Assembly (NCBI RefSeq): GCF_002009015.1
Contig: NZ_LZDE01000335.1
Coordinates: forward strand, 1 to 54,724
Direction of reading: 5' to 3'
From: Microbulbifer mangrovi
GTDB taxonomy: Bacteria > Pseudomonadota > Gammaproteobacteria > Pseudomonadales > Cellvibrionaceae
DNA length: 54,724 nucleotides
Shown piece by piece: positions 1 through 11,430 of the stretch (the stretch's first letter is position 1; each line of letters begins with the position of its first letter). The position numbers and the translations under genes are program-made. The notes beneath the pieces are model-generated. The model made no database searches, had not been told where the DNA came from, and worked only from the letters and a program-made list of their open reading frames with translations.

Positions 1-473
1 AACAGCAGGGTCAGGTTGCAGTGAATACCCTCACGCTCGAGGATTTCCGCGGCCTTGATACCCTCCCAGGTGGAAGCGATCTTGATCAGTACCCGCTCCG
101 GGGCCACGTCCATCTGTGCGTACAGGTCCATCAGGCGGCGGGCGCGCTCCAGTGTGGTCTTGGTATCGAAAGACAGGCGCGCATCCACTTCGGTGGAGAT
201 ACGGCCGGGAACGATCTGCAGGATTTCACAGCCGATCTTGGCGGCGATACGGTCGACGCAAAGCTTGGTCTGTTCACTGCTGCTGCCCGCTTGGGTTGCT
301 GCCCAGGCAATGGCGTCATCGATCAGTGGCTGGTATTCCGCCTGTTGCGCGGCTTTCAGCAACAGCGAAGGGTTGGTGGTGGCATCCAGCGGGGTGAACT
401 GGCGAATGGCATTGATATCACCGGTGTCCGCCACTACCGCGGTCATCTCACGGAGCTGACTGAGCTTGTTCAT
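1..473 (-). CDS. talB: Transaldolase, N-terminal part (gene runs off the window)
   Basis: Reading the minus strand from the ATG at 473 gives 157 residues of a class I transaldolase, which moves a dihydroxyacetone unit between sugar phosphates in the non-oxidative pentose phosphate pathway (cytoplasm). The start [19 protein letters not shown], the DATTNPSLL stretch and [11 protein letters not shown] are typical of the TalB family. K131 in that last motif is the expected Schiff-base lysine, with D17, N34 and E95 at the expected places. The family is usually about 315 residues, so roughly half the gene is present and the C-terminal half lies before position 1. The frame is intact. A LacI-type operator lies about 60 bases upstream, so control by a sugar-responsive repressor is possible (inference). 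Confidence 0.96.
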   Translation of the reverse strand, partial: MNKLSQLREMTAVVADTGDINAIRQFTPLDATTNPSLLLKAAQQAEYQPLIDDAIAWAATQAGSSSEQTKLCVDRIAAKIGCEILQIVPGRISTEVDARLSFDTKTTLERARRLMDLYAQMDVAPERVLIKIASTWEGIKAAEILEREGIHCNLTLL

Positions 474-528
474 GATTGTTATTGCTATCCCATCGATCGC
501 TTTGTCGTGGCGGTTGGCGCACGACAAA

Positions 529-542
529 TGTAAACGTTTTCA
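529..542. promoter_or_regulatory. LacI-family-type operator upstream of talB
   Basis: TGTAAACGTTTTCA fits the classical LacI/GalR-family palindrome TGNAANCGNTTNCA at every fixed position. It sits 56 bases before the talB start codon. A weaker copy at 629-642 matches TGTAAACGTTTACA at 10 of 14 positions. No LacI-type regulator is encoded in the window, so its binder would be elsewhere. Confidence 0.5.
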
Positions 543-777
543 TTTTTTCGTTAGTCTGCCTCAGCAGAAGGATAAATACCAGAGGCGCAGGCATGGGTTT
601 TCAACATCTTCTAGAGATATGTCTCCGTGCGATACGTTTACATCTATTATGGGTTGGCGGCTGATAGATTTATGTTATCTGGGCGAGAGATATATTTGAT
701 TTCACCGATCGCCGCGTGAGGCTTATCTTGACTCCCGTACCAAACAACAGACGTATTCAGAGTCAGGGAGAAACACT

Positions 778-879
778 ATGCAGAGTCGCACTTTCGATAA
801 CGGAACCCAGGGGGTTCTGGAATGTAACTACGCAGACAACTACTACGGTGATCAGGTATGTGTGCTGAAAAAATCGTAA
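778..879 (+). CDS. Possible small protein, 33 residues, unknown
   Basis: A short frame begins with ATG at 778, seven bases after a good ribosome-binding site (GGGAG, 766-770), and ends with TAA at 879. A TTGACT box at 728-733 could be part of a promoter. The product is polar, has two cysteines (LEC and QVC) and no hydrophobic segment. I do not recognise it. It sits alone in a 720-base gap between divergent talB and the alkyl sulfatase gene, with a rho-independent terminator about 150 bases downstream, so it could be a small mRNA unit or part of a non-coding transcript. Support is the ribosome-binding site and terminator only; there is no homology evidence. Confidence 0.35.
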   Translation: MQSRTFDNGTQGVLECNYADNYYGDQVCVLKKS

Positions 880-1195
880 CCGCGTTCGTGACCAGGGCGC
901 TTCTGAGTGCTTTGGAGGCGCAATACGGCGAGGACTCCTGCGCGCAGTAGTTTTCGCTGCGGGCCCAACTTAAGGAAGGGCCACCCCAGGAACCCAAAGG
1001 TTTTCATCCCCCAGTCTTGTTTCCATCCTTTATGGCAGCCCTGAGCGCTGCCTTTTTTGGGATACGCCATTGGTAGCGCGGATGCGGATTTCTGGCTGGC
1101 AAAAGTTGGCGCCCGCATAACCTGGGCTGCGCCGTTGCGCACTTCAGGTGGGCTAGGCTTTCGGCAGAATTTTTCCAATATCCAAGGAAGCTGCC
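880..1195. other. Intergenic stretch before the alkyl sulfatase gene
   Basis: Apart from the terminator at 1034-1058 and the ribosome-binding site AAGGAAG (1184-1190) of the following gene, I see no gene in this stretch. The promoter of the alkyl sulfatase gene presumably lies between 1059 and 1180, but no convincing -35/-10 pair stands out. Confidence 0.5.
1034..1058 (+). terminator. Rho-independent terminator
   Basis: GGCAGC (1034-1039) pairs with GCTGCC (1047-1052) across a 7-base loop and is followed directly by six T. It would end a plus-strand transcript from the small reading frame at 778-879. Confidence 0.65.
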
Positions 1196-3178
1196 ATGCA
1201 ATTAGCCTGTTCCCTGTATCTGAGGCTCGCGGCGATCATCGCTCTGGGGCTCGGCATGTCCCTGTCTTCACTCGCTGCAGATAAGCCCAAGCCCGCTACA
1301 GATGCCACCAAGGCCGCGAATAGTGCCTTGTTGAAGGAGCTCCCCTTTGCGGATAAAACCGCGTTTGAGCAGGCGCACAAAGGTCTTATCGCGCCACTGC
1401 CCAAGGCCATGATTAAAGGCAAGCAGGGCAATGTGATCTGGAACCCCGATCAGTACGGCTTTATCAAGGAAGGGGACGCAGCACCGGATACCGTGAATCC
1501 CAGCCTGTGGCGTCAGTCGCAGTTGATCAATATTTCCGGCTTGTTCGAGGTCACGGACGGTATTTACCAGGTACGGAATCAGGACCTCTCGAACATGACC
1601 ATTGTTGAGGGAAAGTCCGGTATCACCATCATGGACCCGCTGGTTTCTGCCGAGACCGCCAAGGTGGCGCTGGACCTGTATTACCAACACCGGCCGAAAA
1701 AACCGGTGGTGGCGGTAATCTATACCCACAGTCATGTGGACCACTATGGCGGTGTGCGCGGTGTGGTGGATGAAGCGGATGTGAAATCCGGCAAAGTGAA
1801 AATTTATGCGCCGGTAGGCTTCCTTGAGGCGGCGGTGGCGGAGAATGTCATGGCAGGTACCGCCATGAGCCGGCGCGCCAGCTATATGTACGGCAATCTG
1901 CTGCCACCGGACTCTAAAGGGCAGGTTGGCGCCGGGCTCGGCACCACCACTTCCGCAGGTACGGTGACGCTGATTCCTCCCACCGACATCATCAAGGAGA
2001 CTGGAGAGAAGCGGGTGATTGATGGACTCAACTACGAGTTTCTGTACGCACCTGGATCGGAAGCCCCCTCGGAAATGCTCTTTTACATCAAAGAGAAAAA
2101 GGCGCTGAATACCGCCGAGGACTCCACCCATACCCTGCACAACACATACTCCCTGCGCGGTGCAAAAATTCGCGATCCACTGGTGTGGTCAAAATACCTG
2201 AATCAGGCACTGGATATGTGGGGTGAGGAAGCGGAAGTGATGTTCGCGATGCACCATTGGCCGGTTTGGGGCAATAAAGAACTGAATAATCATATTGCCC
2301 TGCAGCGGGATATGTATCGCTATATCAATGATGAAACCCTGCGACTCGCCAACCAGGGATACACGATGGTCGAAATCGCAGAGAAAATTGAATTGCCTGA
2401 CGCGGTGGGCAAACACTTTTCCAACCGCGGCTACTACGGCTCGGTCAACCACGATGTGAAAGCGACCTACGTGCTGTACCTGGGCTGGTTTATCGGTAAT
2501 CCCGCCACCCTGCATGTGCTGACACCGGTGGATGCATCCAAGCGCTATGTGGAAATGATGGGCGGTGTTGATGCGTTATTGAAAAAGGCAAAAGCCTATT
2601 ACGACAAGGGAGAATTCCGCTGGGTTGCCCAGGTGGTGAACCATGCGGTTTTCGCAGAGCCGAGCAATCAGGCGGCGAAAAATTTGCAGGCGGACGCCCT
2701 GGAGCAGTTGGGCTACCAGGCCGAGAGTGGTCCCTGGCGCAACTTCTACCTGACCGGCGCGCAGGAGCTGCGCAACGGCGTAGCCAAGTTGCCCACCCCA
2801 AATACGGCGAGCCCGGATACGATTCGCGCCATGGACCTGGATCTGTTCTTTGACTATCTCGCCATGCGGCTCAATGGCCCCAAGGCCGCCGGCAAACGCA
2901 TCGTCATCAACATGGACTTCACGGATACCGGCGAGAAATACAAGCTGGAAATGGTCAATGGCGTACTCAATCACACGCCCAAGCGGCAGGGTAAAGACGC
3001 CGACGCGACCTTGCAGCTATCGCGGGAGACCCTGAATAACATTGTGCTGCAGCAGACCACGATGAAAGATGCGATCAGTGGCGGAAAGGTCAAGGTGAAC
3101 GGTACCGAGGCCAAGGTGGATGAGCTGATGTCCTATCTGGACAACTTCGAGTTCTGGTTCAATATCGTCACGCCTTGA
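1196..3178 (+). CDS. Secreted SdsA-type alkyl sulfatase (metallo-beta-lactamase fold)
   Basis: A 660-residue protein with a signal peptide (cleavage likely near LSSLAA, residue 28), so probably periplasmic or secreted. The family hydrolyses primary alkyl sulfates such as SDS to alcohol and sulfate using two zinc ions. The zinc motif H-x-H-x-D-H is H178-S-H180-V-D182-H183; a second acidic site is AED at 307-309 and a late histidine pair is H353-H354. Order: MBL domain about 110-350, alkyl-sulfatase dimerisation domain about 390-525, SCP2-like C-terminal domain about 545-660. Length matches Pseudomonas SdsA1 (658). The ATG at 1196 has AAGGAAG five bases upstream. It stands alone with a terminator just after it. 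The natural substrate is not shown; a role in using sulfated algal compounds is inference. Confidence 0.93.
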   Translation: MQLACSLYLRLAAIIALGLGMSLSSLAADKPKPATDATKAANSALLKELPFADKTAFEQAHKGLIAPLPKAMIKGKQGNVIWNPDQYGFIKEGDAAPDTVNPSLWRQSQLINISGLFEVTDGIYQVRNQDLSNMTIVEGKSGITIMDPLVSAETAKVALDLYYQHRPKKPVVAVIYTHSHVDHYGGVRGVVDEADVKSGKVKIYAPVGFLEAAVAENVMAGTAMSRRASYMYGNLLPPDSKGQVGAGLGTTTSAGTVTLIPPTDIIKETGEKRVIDGLNYEFLYAPGSEAPSEMLFYIKEKKALNTAEDSTHTLHNTYSLRGAKIRDPLVWSKYLNQALDMWGEEAEVMFAMHHWPVWGNKELNNHIALQRDMYRYINDETLRLANQGYTMVEIAEKIELPDAVGKHFSNRGYYGSVNHDVKATYVLYLGWFIGNPATLHVLTPVDASKRYVEMMGGVDALLKKAKAYYDKGEFRWVAQVVNHAVFAEPSNQAAKNLQADALEQLGYQAESGPWRNFYLTGAQELRNGVAKLPTPNTASPDTIRAMDLDLFFDYLAMRLNGPKAAGKRIVINMDFTDTGEKYKLEMVNGVLNHTPKRQGKDADATLQLSRETLNNIVLQQTTMKDAISGGKVKVNGTEAKVDELMSYLDNFEFWFNIVTP

Positions 3179-3194
3179 ATCACTCAATTCCACA

Positions 3195-3219
3195 AGCGCG
3201 GGTATCCCCGCGCTTTTTT
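3195..3219 (+). terminator. Rho-independent terminator after the alkyl sulfatase gene
   Basis: AGCGCGGG (3195-3202) pairs with CCCGCGCT (3207-3214) across a TATC loop, followed by five T. It lies 16 bases after the stop codon. Confidence 0.85.
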
Positions 3220-3328
3220 ATGTCTGAATAGCGGGTGGCATATCAGTCTGCTTTTTCTATTGCTATCGATGGCGGGGAAGGTTAGTTTTCGGGCAGTATA
3301 GATTGGCAGTTTGACTAGGTGTTCGAGT

Positions 3329-4027
3329 ATGAATCCCCGCTATCTCCGTTTGATCCTTGTGCCCGCGCTGGCCGCAATAATGGTCGCATGCTCCGGTCCG
3401 GAATCTCCCCAGGATGTGACCAAAGCGTTCTGGCAGGCTGCGGTGCAGGGAGATGCCGGTGAGGTTGCCGAATATTCCACCCTCAAGGCCCCCGAGCGTT
3501 TCGATGCCGATTTTGCGCGCTGGGCCGAGTACCAGCCCTCCTGGGGTCGGGTGATCATTGATAGCGATGAGGCCAGTGTAGTTTCCCGCTTTTCCAGTAA
3601 AGAGCACCCGCAATACCGCGGGCGCTCCTTTACCACCTATCTGGTCCAGCGGGACGGCGAGTGGCTGGTGGATTATGAGCGCACGGTCAGCAGCGCCCGC
3701 GGCGATGCTTTCGGCGACCTGCTGCGCCAGTTCGACCAGTTGGGTAAAAGCCTGTCGGAACAGTTTGACCAGTCGGCAGAGCAGGCCGGTGATCAGATGG
3801 ACCTGATGCTCGAGCAACTGGGGCAGGAAATGGAGAAAGCCCAGGGCCAGATGAACGAGCAGGCGACAGAGGCTGTGGAAAACTTTTCCGAGGAGCTGCG
3901 CAAGGCACTGGAGAAAATGGATAAGTCACTGCAACGCGCGCTGGAAGAAGAGCAGGAAGCACCGGCAGAGGGGGACTCGAAGCAGTTCCACTCCGTAGCG
4001 CTGCGGAATCCTCTGCGTGCCGGGTAA
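3329..4027 (+). CDS. Lipoprotein with DUF4878-like domain and long coiled coil
   Basis: A 232-residue lipoprotein. The signal peptide ends in a lipobox with C21 (IMVAC), so it should be membrane-anchored after export. Residues about 25-125 resemble the small DUF4878 (NTF2-like) fold: PQDVTKAFWQAAVQGDA, then alternating strands ending near WLVDYERTV. From about 135 to 215 it is a Gln/Glu/Met-rich helix with heptad character (QFDQLGKSL through KMDKSLQRALEEE), predicted to be a coiled coil. I chose ATG 3329 over an in-frame TTG at 3311 because it puts a normal signal peptide first. The rhombosortase-like gene begins 12 bases later, suggesting a shared transcript. Function is unknown. Confidence 0.8.
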   Translation: MNPRYLRLILVPALAAIMVACSGPESPQDVTKAFWQAAVQGDAGEVAEYSTLKAPERFDADFARWAEYQPSWGRVIIDSDEASVVSRFSSKEHPQYRGRSFTTYLVQRDGEWLVDYERTVSSARGDAFGDLLRQFDQLGKSLSEQFDQSAEQAGDQMDLMLEQLGQEMEKAQGQMNEQATEAVENFSEELRKALEKMDKSLQRALEEEQEAPAEGDSKQFHSVALRNPLRAG

Positions 4028-4039
4028 AGCCCCTTCTTG

Positions 4040-4681
4040 ATGGCCGATTATCTCGAAAAATTGCGTTTTCCCGCGGGCTCAGAAGGCCCGCTATTGTTGC
4101 TGCTATTCTGCGGTTCTCTGCAGTTTTTGCAAAGCCTGTTCCCCGATCCGTTTTTATATGAACGCGCCGCTATCGCAGGTGGGCAATGGTGGCGCCTGCT
4201 GAGCGGACATCTGGTACATACCAATACCGCGCATCTGCTATTGAACGGCGCCGCGGTAATCGCTCTCTGGCTGGTATTCGGCCGCAGCGCACTGCTTGGT
4301 AACCGCCATTCGGTCGCGAAGTATCTCGCACTGGTTGCGCTGCTGGCGCTGCTGATCAGCGGCGGACTCTGGCTCTGGTTTCCCAATGTCGATAATTACT
4401 ACGGTATCTCCGGAGTACTGCACGGACTTTTCTGTTTCGGCGCCATCAGTGAACTTTCCCAGCGGCGCTGGTCAGGCGCGCTGCTATTGGCGGGCTGTGC
4501 TGGCAAGGTCGCCTGGGAGTGGATTGCCGGGCCGAGCGCGGCAACGGGTGCGTTGATCGAGGCGGAGGTGGCGATTTCCAGCCACCTGCTGGGCTCAGTA
4601 TCCGGAACTTTGTTTGCGCTGGTATTGTGGATAACTCGGTCGGCTCGATGCGAAGGCGGCGCTATTCATTCAGCCGGCTGA
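4040..4681 (+). CDS. rrtA: Rhomboid-family intramembrane protease, rhombosortase-like
   Basis: A 213-residue integral membrane protein with about six hydrophobic segments. It carries the rhomboid landmarks WWRLLSGHLVHTNTAHLLLN (50-69), the catalytic serine in YYGISGVLHG (S124) and a late histidine in ISSHLLG (H182). The short length and the GISGVLHG form of the serine motif are typical of rhombosortase (RrtA), which cuts proteins carrying a C-terminal GlyGly-CTERM tail for surface sorting. No protein in this window ends with such a tail, so its clients would be elsewhere. It is close behind the lipoprotein gene and converges with the SNF2 gene. Rhomboid-family serine protease is near certain; the rhombosortase subclass is likely. 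Confidence 0.82.
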   Translation: MADYLEKLRFPAGSEGPLLLLLFCGSLQFLQSLFPDPFLYERAAIAGGQWWRLLSGHLVHTNTAHLLLNGAAVIALWLVFGRSALLGNRHSVAKYLALVALLALLISGGLWLWFPNVDNYYGISGVLHGLFCFGAISELSQRRWSGALLLAGCAGKVAWEWIAGPSAATGALIEAEVAISSHLLGSVSGTLFALVLWITRSARCEGGAIHSAG

Positions 4682-4702
4682 GTGTAATAGAAGTCGACCG
4701 GA

Positions 4703-7918
<3,216 letters not shown>

Positions 7919-8156
7919 ATACGGCTCCCGGACAGTTTTTACGGATGCGACTGGGGTGCAAACCTTGCACTTTAGCACGAGTTGCGGGCTTGGCAGAGGG
8001 GCGGCCGGTAAGCCGGGGCAGACGGAGCGACGTGGTTTGGAGTAGCATGAGCGCCACATCACGCACCTATTGTTTGCCTTTTGTTTACCTTGTTGGTGCC
8101 GCCACGCCTGGCGGTGATATTACGGGGTAGCGAACCGGTATGGAGGGAATTCTTCG

Positions 8157-8981
8157 GTGAAGTCCATTTCGAGTATTCATGGCTCAATAAAACCCAAAAA
8201 ACTTTTCAGCAAGGCCGCACTGATCAGCCTGTCGTTGGCACTTGCTCTTGCGGGCTGTGAAAAAGAAACCGCAAAAGCGCCTGCCGAACTCGCGTCAAAA
8301 ATAGAAACCCTGGAAATGCGCGCGCCGAATTGTCCATCCGCGGATGAGTGCACGGTGGTGAATATCCGGCGGGAAGTGTTTGCCGACCAGCCGGCGCTGA
8401 ATGACGCCATCTACGAGCAAATGCTGCGACAGTTGCAGGGAAACGGTGAGCCTGATGCTGATCCACAGGATTCCCTGGAAAAGGTTGCGCAGAAATTTAT
8501 TGATGAGGCCGCGAGCGTTTCGGATATTTCTGCCGCCCAGTGGCGACTGGATGGCGATGCGAAAAAACTCGCCCGCTATGGCGACCTGCTGACCATTACC
8601 GTCAATAGTTACCTGTATACCGGTGGCGCGCATGGCATGCCGGTGGCCCGCTGGTTGAACTGGGACCTCGCACAGGAAAGGCGGGTATCGCTCGCGGATG
8701 TGCTCGAACCGGGGCAGGAAGAGGCATTCTGGAAGCTGGCTGCAGCAGCGCATCAGCAGTGGCTTGATACCCAGAAAACGGACGAGGATTTTCGTCAGAA
8801 CTGGCCGTTTGCTCACAGCGATGACTTCAAGCTGGATCACAATGGCCTGGAGTTGCTGTACGGCGTCTATACCCTCGGTCCCTATGCCATGGGTGAGGTG
8901 AAATTGAGTGTGCCCAGAGAAAAACTGAAGGGCGTTGTACGCGACAATTACCTGTCGCAAGCGGGAAACCACAGTGACTGA
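8157..8981 (+). CDS. Lipoprotein with DUF3298/RsiV-like domain
   Basis: A 274-residue predicted lipoprotein: hydrophobic signal segment and lipobox LALAGC with C34. The middle (SYLYTGGAHGMPVARWLNWDL near 155-175) and the end (FKLDHNGLELLYGVYTLGPYAMGEVKLSVP) match the DUF3298 domain found in RsiV-type and deacetylase-associated proteins; in RsiV this domain binds lysozyme, but that cannot be assumed here. The start is GTG at 8157, nine bases after GGAGGG; the nearer ATG at 8140 is followed by a stop. Its stop overlaps the GTG start of the MFS gene by eight bases, so the two are probably translated together. Confidence 0.8.
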   Translation: MKSISSIHGSIKPKKLFSKAALISLSLALALAGCEKETAKAPAELASKIETLEMRAPNCPSADECTVVNIRREVFADQPALNDAIYEQMLRQLQGNGEPDADPQDSLEKVAQKFIDEAASVSDISAAQWRLDGDAKKLARYGDLLTITVNSYLYTGGAHGMPVARWLNWDLAQERRVSLADVLEPGQEEAFWKLAAAAHQQWLDTQKTDEDFRQNWPFAHSDDFKLDHNGLELLYGVYTLGPYAMGEVKLSVPREKLKGVVRDNYLSQAGNHSD

Positions 8982-10218
8982 AAGCAGTACCCAGCCCCAG
9001 GATATGCCCCTGGAACTCAGCGAGCGAGACCAGCGCGGCAATATCTGGCGACTTGCCATTGCCCAGGCGCTGGCCGGCGCCAACTCCGTGGTGGTGTACG
9101 CCACCGGTGCAATTGTCGGCAATACACTGGCGCCGAGCGCGTTACTGGCAACCCTGCCGCTGTCGATATTCGTGGTGGGTATGGCCCTGTGTACTTTGCC
9201 TGTAGGCGCCATTGCCGGGCGCTACGGCCGACGCACTGCGTTTCTGGCCGGTGCGGGCTGTGGCGTGCTCGCCGGCCTGCTGGCAATGTACGCCTCGTTT
9301 ACCAGCGATTTCTGGCTGTTCTGCCTGTCGACCTTTTTCGGCGGTGCCTACGCCGCGGTGGTGCTGTCGTTTCGCTTCGCCGCCGCCGATGGTGTCGCCC
9401 CCGCACGCAAGGCGCGGGCACTTTCCATGGTGATGGCTGGCGGCGTGGCTGCCGGTGTAGTCGGCCCGCAACTGGTGACCTGGACCATGGACCTGTGGCC
9501 GCAGCAGCTGTTTGCCGTCACCTTCCTTGCGCAGGCAGCCGTGGCTGCGCTTTCCGCGATCATCCTGTTTGGTGTACGCCTGCCAAAACCCAGCGCGGCG
9601 CAAAAGCGCGGTGGACGTCCGCTCGCTGCCATCGCGCGACAGCCGCGCTTTATTGCCGCCGCCACCTGCGGGGCGATCTCTTACACCCTGATGAACTTTC
9701 TGATGACCGCCGCCCCGCTGGCCATGCACATGCACGGCCACTCCACTGCATCATCCAACCTCGGTCTGCAGTGGCATGTGATCGCCATGTTCGCACCGAG
9801 CTTTTTCACCGGCAGAATCATCGCGCGCTTCGGCGCAGAGCGGGTGATGATCGTGGGGCTTGTATTAATTGGTATATCCGCCGCCGTCGGCCTGAAGGGC
9901 GCCGAGGTCGCGCATTTCTGGTGGACACTGATTCTTCTCGGCCTGGGCTGGAACTTCGGATTTCTTGGTGCCTCCGCACTGGTCCTCGAGTGTCATACCG
10001 ACGCAGAGAAAACGCGTGTGCAGTCCTTGAATGATTTCATCGTGTTCGGTCTGATGGCCCTGGGCTCTTTTGCCTCTGGCGGAATTCTGAGTGTCTATGG
10101 TTGGAACACGGTGCTGTGGGTATCTTTTCCGCCCCTGGCGATAACGGTGTTGGCGCTGCTTGTGCTGCAGTTTAGGGAAAAGCCGGTCAACGCGAGGGTG
10201 GACGCGGTCGAGCAGTAA
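8974..10218 (+). CDS. MFS transporter, substrate unknown
   Basis: A 414-residue protein with about twelve hydrophobic segments, typical of the major facilitator superfamily in the inner membrane. A conserved loop, AGRYGRRTAFLAG, follows the third segment and fits the MFS motif A region. I chose GTG 8974 (GGGAA six bases upstream) over an upstream in-frame ATG at 8935 that lies inside the preceding gene; the resulting N-terminus MTESSTQ is polar and cytoplasmic. It overlaps the DUF3298 lipoprotein gene by eight bases, suggesting coupled translation. It is not close in sequence to the uronate transporter at 19.9 kb, and no substrate can be named from the sequence. Confidence 0.85.
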   Translation: MTESSTQPQDMPLELSERDQRGNIWRLAIAQALAGANSVVVYATGAIVGNTLAPSALLATLPLSIFVVGMALCTLPVGAIAGRYGRRTAFLAGAGCGVLAGLLAMYASFTSDFWLFCLSTFFGGAYAAVVLSFRFAAADGVAPARKARALSMVMAGGVAAGVVGPQLVTWTMDLWPQQLFAVTFLAQAAVAALSAIILFGVRLPKPSAAQKRGGRPLAAIARQPRFIAAATCGAISYTLMNFLMTAAPLAMHMHGHSTASSNLGLQWHVIAMFAPSFFTGRIIARFGAERVMIVGLVLIGISAAVGLKGAEVAHFWWTLILLGLGWNFGFLGASALVLECHTDAEKTRVQSLNDFIVFGLMALGSFASGGILSVYGWNTVLWVSFPPLAITVLALLVLQFREKPVNARVDAVEQ

Positions 10219-10297
10219 CGTGCGCGCGCGGATGGGGGTGACTATTGCGTCATTGCGAGTGGCGCTACCGGGCCAACCTGTCAAGCCCAGCCATCAT

Positions 10298-10336
10298 ACC
10301 AATTTATCTTGCCTGTAAGACCAGTCATGGTAACAT
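10298..10336 (+). promoter_or_regulatory. Candidate promoter and ACCAATTT box of the gntR gene
   Basis: A -35-like TTGCCT (10309-10314) and a -10-like TAACAT (10331-10336, 4 of 6 consensus) are 16 bases apart. An ACCAATTT half-site (10298-10305) abuts the -35. The same half-site is found at the other alginate-locus control regions, which would suit autoregulation. Prediction only. Confidence 0.4.
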
Positions 10337-10414
10337 CTAAACACCAATACTTGGCCCATTTAGTCATCGTCTGAACGGGCCAGGGCTTTCGAGTTTGAGA
10401 TCGGGTTGCGTTAG

Positions 10415-11191
10415 ATGAAAACTGAATTTGTGACCAGCGGCCGTCGTATATACCAGCAAGTGGTAGAGAAGATGCTGAAGCTTCTCGATAGCGGCGAGTA
10501 CCCACCTGGGGTGCGCTTACCATCCGAGCGTGAGCTGTCGGAAATGTTCGACGTAAGTCGTCCAAGTATCCGGGAAGCCATTATTGCACTTGAGGTCATG
10601 GGGCGCGTTGCTGTACGCACGGGTTCTGGTGTTTACGTCATTGAACCGGTCAGTGTATTTGCTGACAGCAAGGAATTCAGTCCGTTTGAGCTGACAGAAG
10701 CTCGCGTGCTGGTAGAAGGCGAAGCGGCCGCTCTGGCGGCAACCATGATTACTGAAGAGCAACTGGAAGACTTGCGCAGTGCCTACCGGGATATGGTACG
10801 TGAGAACGAAGAGGGCAATCTGACCTCCGAGCGCGCGGACCGTAAATTCCATGAGGTGATCTCGCGTGCGACCCAGAATCGCGTACTGGTCAGTACCATC
10901 AACAAATTGTGGGATATTCAGGGGCAGTCACCTGATATCCAATCGGTTCACAAGTCTGTGTGTAAGAAAGACGGCCAGAAGCGACTTGCGGAGCACAAGG
11001 CCATTCTTCAGGCGCTGGAAAGTGGCGATGCCTGTGCCGCGCGCAAGGCGATGCGAATGCACTTCAGCCGCTCGCTGAATGCGCTGCACGATGCCTCAGA
11101 AGCAAAAGCCGTTGAAGTGGTGCGTCGGGAAGTATCAGAGCGGCGCAAACGCTTTTCCATTGACCGCCTGGGTGAAACCACCGGATTCTGA
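10415..11191 (+). CDS. GntR-family (FadR subfamily) transcriptional regulator, probable alginate/uronate regulator
   Basis: A 258-residue regulator. Residues about 8-75 form the GntR winged helix-turn-helix (LPSERELSEMFDVSRPSIRE, then VRTGSGVYV), and about 85-230 the all-helical FCD ligand domain with the expected acidic/His metal-site positions (EARVLVEGEAA, RKFHEVISRAT, EHKAILQAL). FCD regulators such as ExuR/UxuR sense uronate-pathway intermediates. Placement next to the alginate locus suggests it controls the locus in answer to a DEH/KDG-type molecule (inference). It is transcribed alone and ends in a strong terminator; TonB receptor 1 converges on it. Repressor versus activator cannot be told from sequence. 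Confidence 0.9.
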   Translation: MKTEFVTSGRRIYQQVVEKMLKLLDSGEYPPGVRLPSERELSEMFDVSRPSIREAIIALEVMGRVAVRTGSGVYVIEPVSVFADSKEFSPFELTEARVLVEGEAAALAATMITEEQLEDLRSAYRDMVRENEEGNLTSERADRKFHEVISRATQNRVLVSTINKLWDIQGQSPDIQSVHKSVCKKDGQKRLAEHKAILQALESGDACAARKAMRMHFSRSLNALHDASEAKAVEVVRREVSERRKRFSIDRLGETTGF

Positions 11192-11218
11192 TCGCGTCCA
11201 ACCAATCGATTCTGTAAA

Positions 11219-11252
11219 GGCCATACCGATACGACGGTATGGCCTTTTTTTT
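11219..11252 (+). terminator. Rho-independent terminator after gntR
   Basis: GGCCATACC (11219-11227) pairs perfectly with GGTATGGCC (11236-11244), 8-base loop, followed by eight T. Confidence 0.92.
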
Positions 11253-11284
11253 GTTGTATTAAAGAGCCAGTAAAACCCAGACAT

Positions 11285-11307
11285 AAAAAAGCCCGCTCTG
11301 GGCGGGC
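11285..11307 (-). terminator. Terminator for TonB receptor 1 (minus strand)
   Basis: On the minus strand GCCCGC and GCGGGC pair around a 5-base loop and are followed by six T (the A run at 11285-11290). It lies about 125 bases after the receptor stop codon. Confidence 0.75.
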
Positions 11308-11430
11308 AAATAAACTCCGACAGGCGGCACCCTGCCAGATGGAGAAGAGACAACCAATCAAACAAACCGAAGGGCCTGCAGCCATACTTTGAAAGATGGG
11401 TTGCAGGCTCCCACATGCCATGGATAGCGC

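Noticed and set aside
7919..8062. Extra 48-residue N-terminus for the SNF2 protein from an ATG at 8062
   Set aside because: The added residues are low-quality (Arg/Pro/Cys-rich), and a TTG with a well-placed GGGAG begins the family-like sequence.
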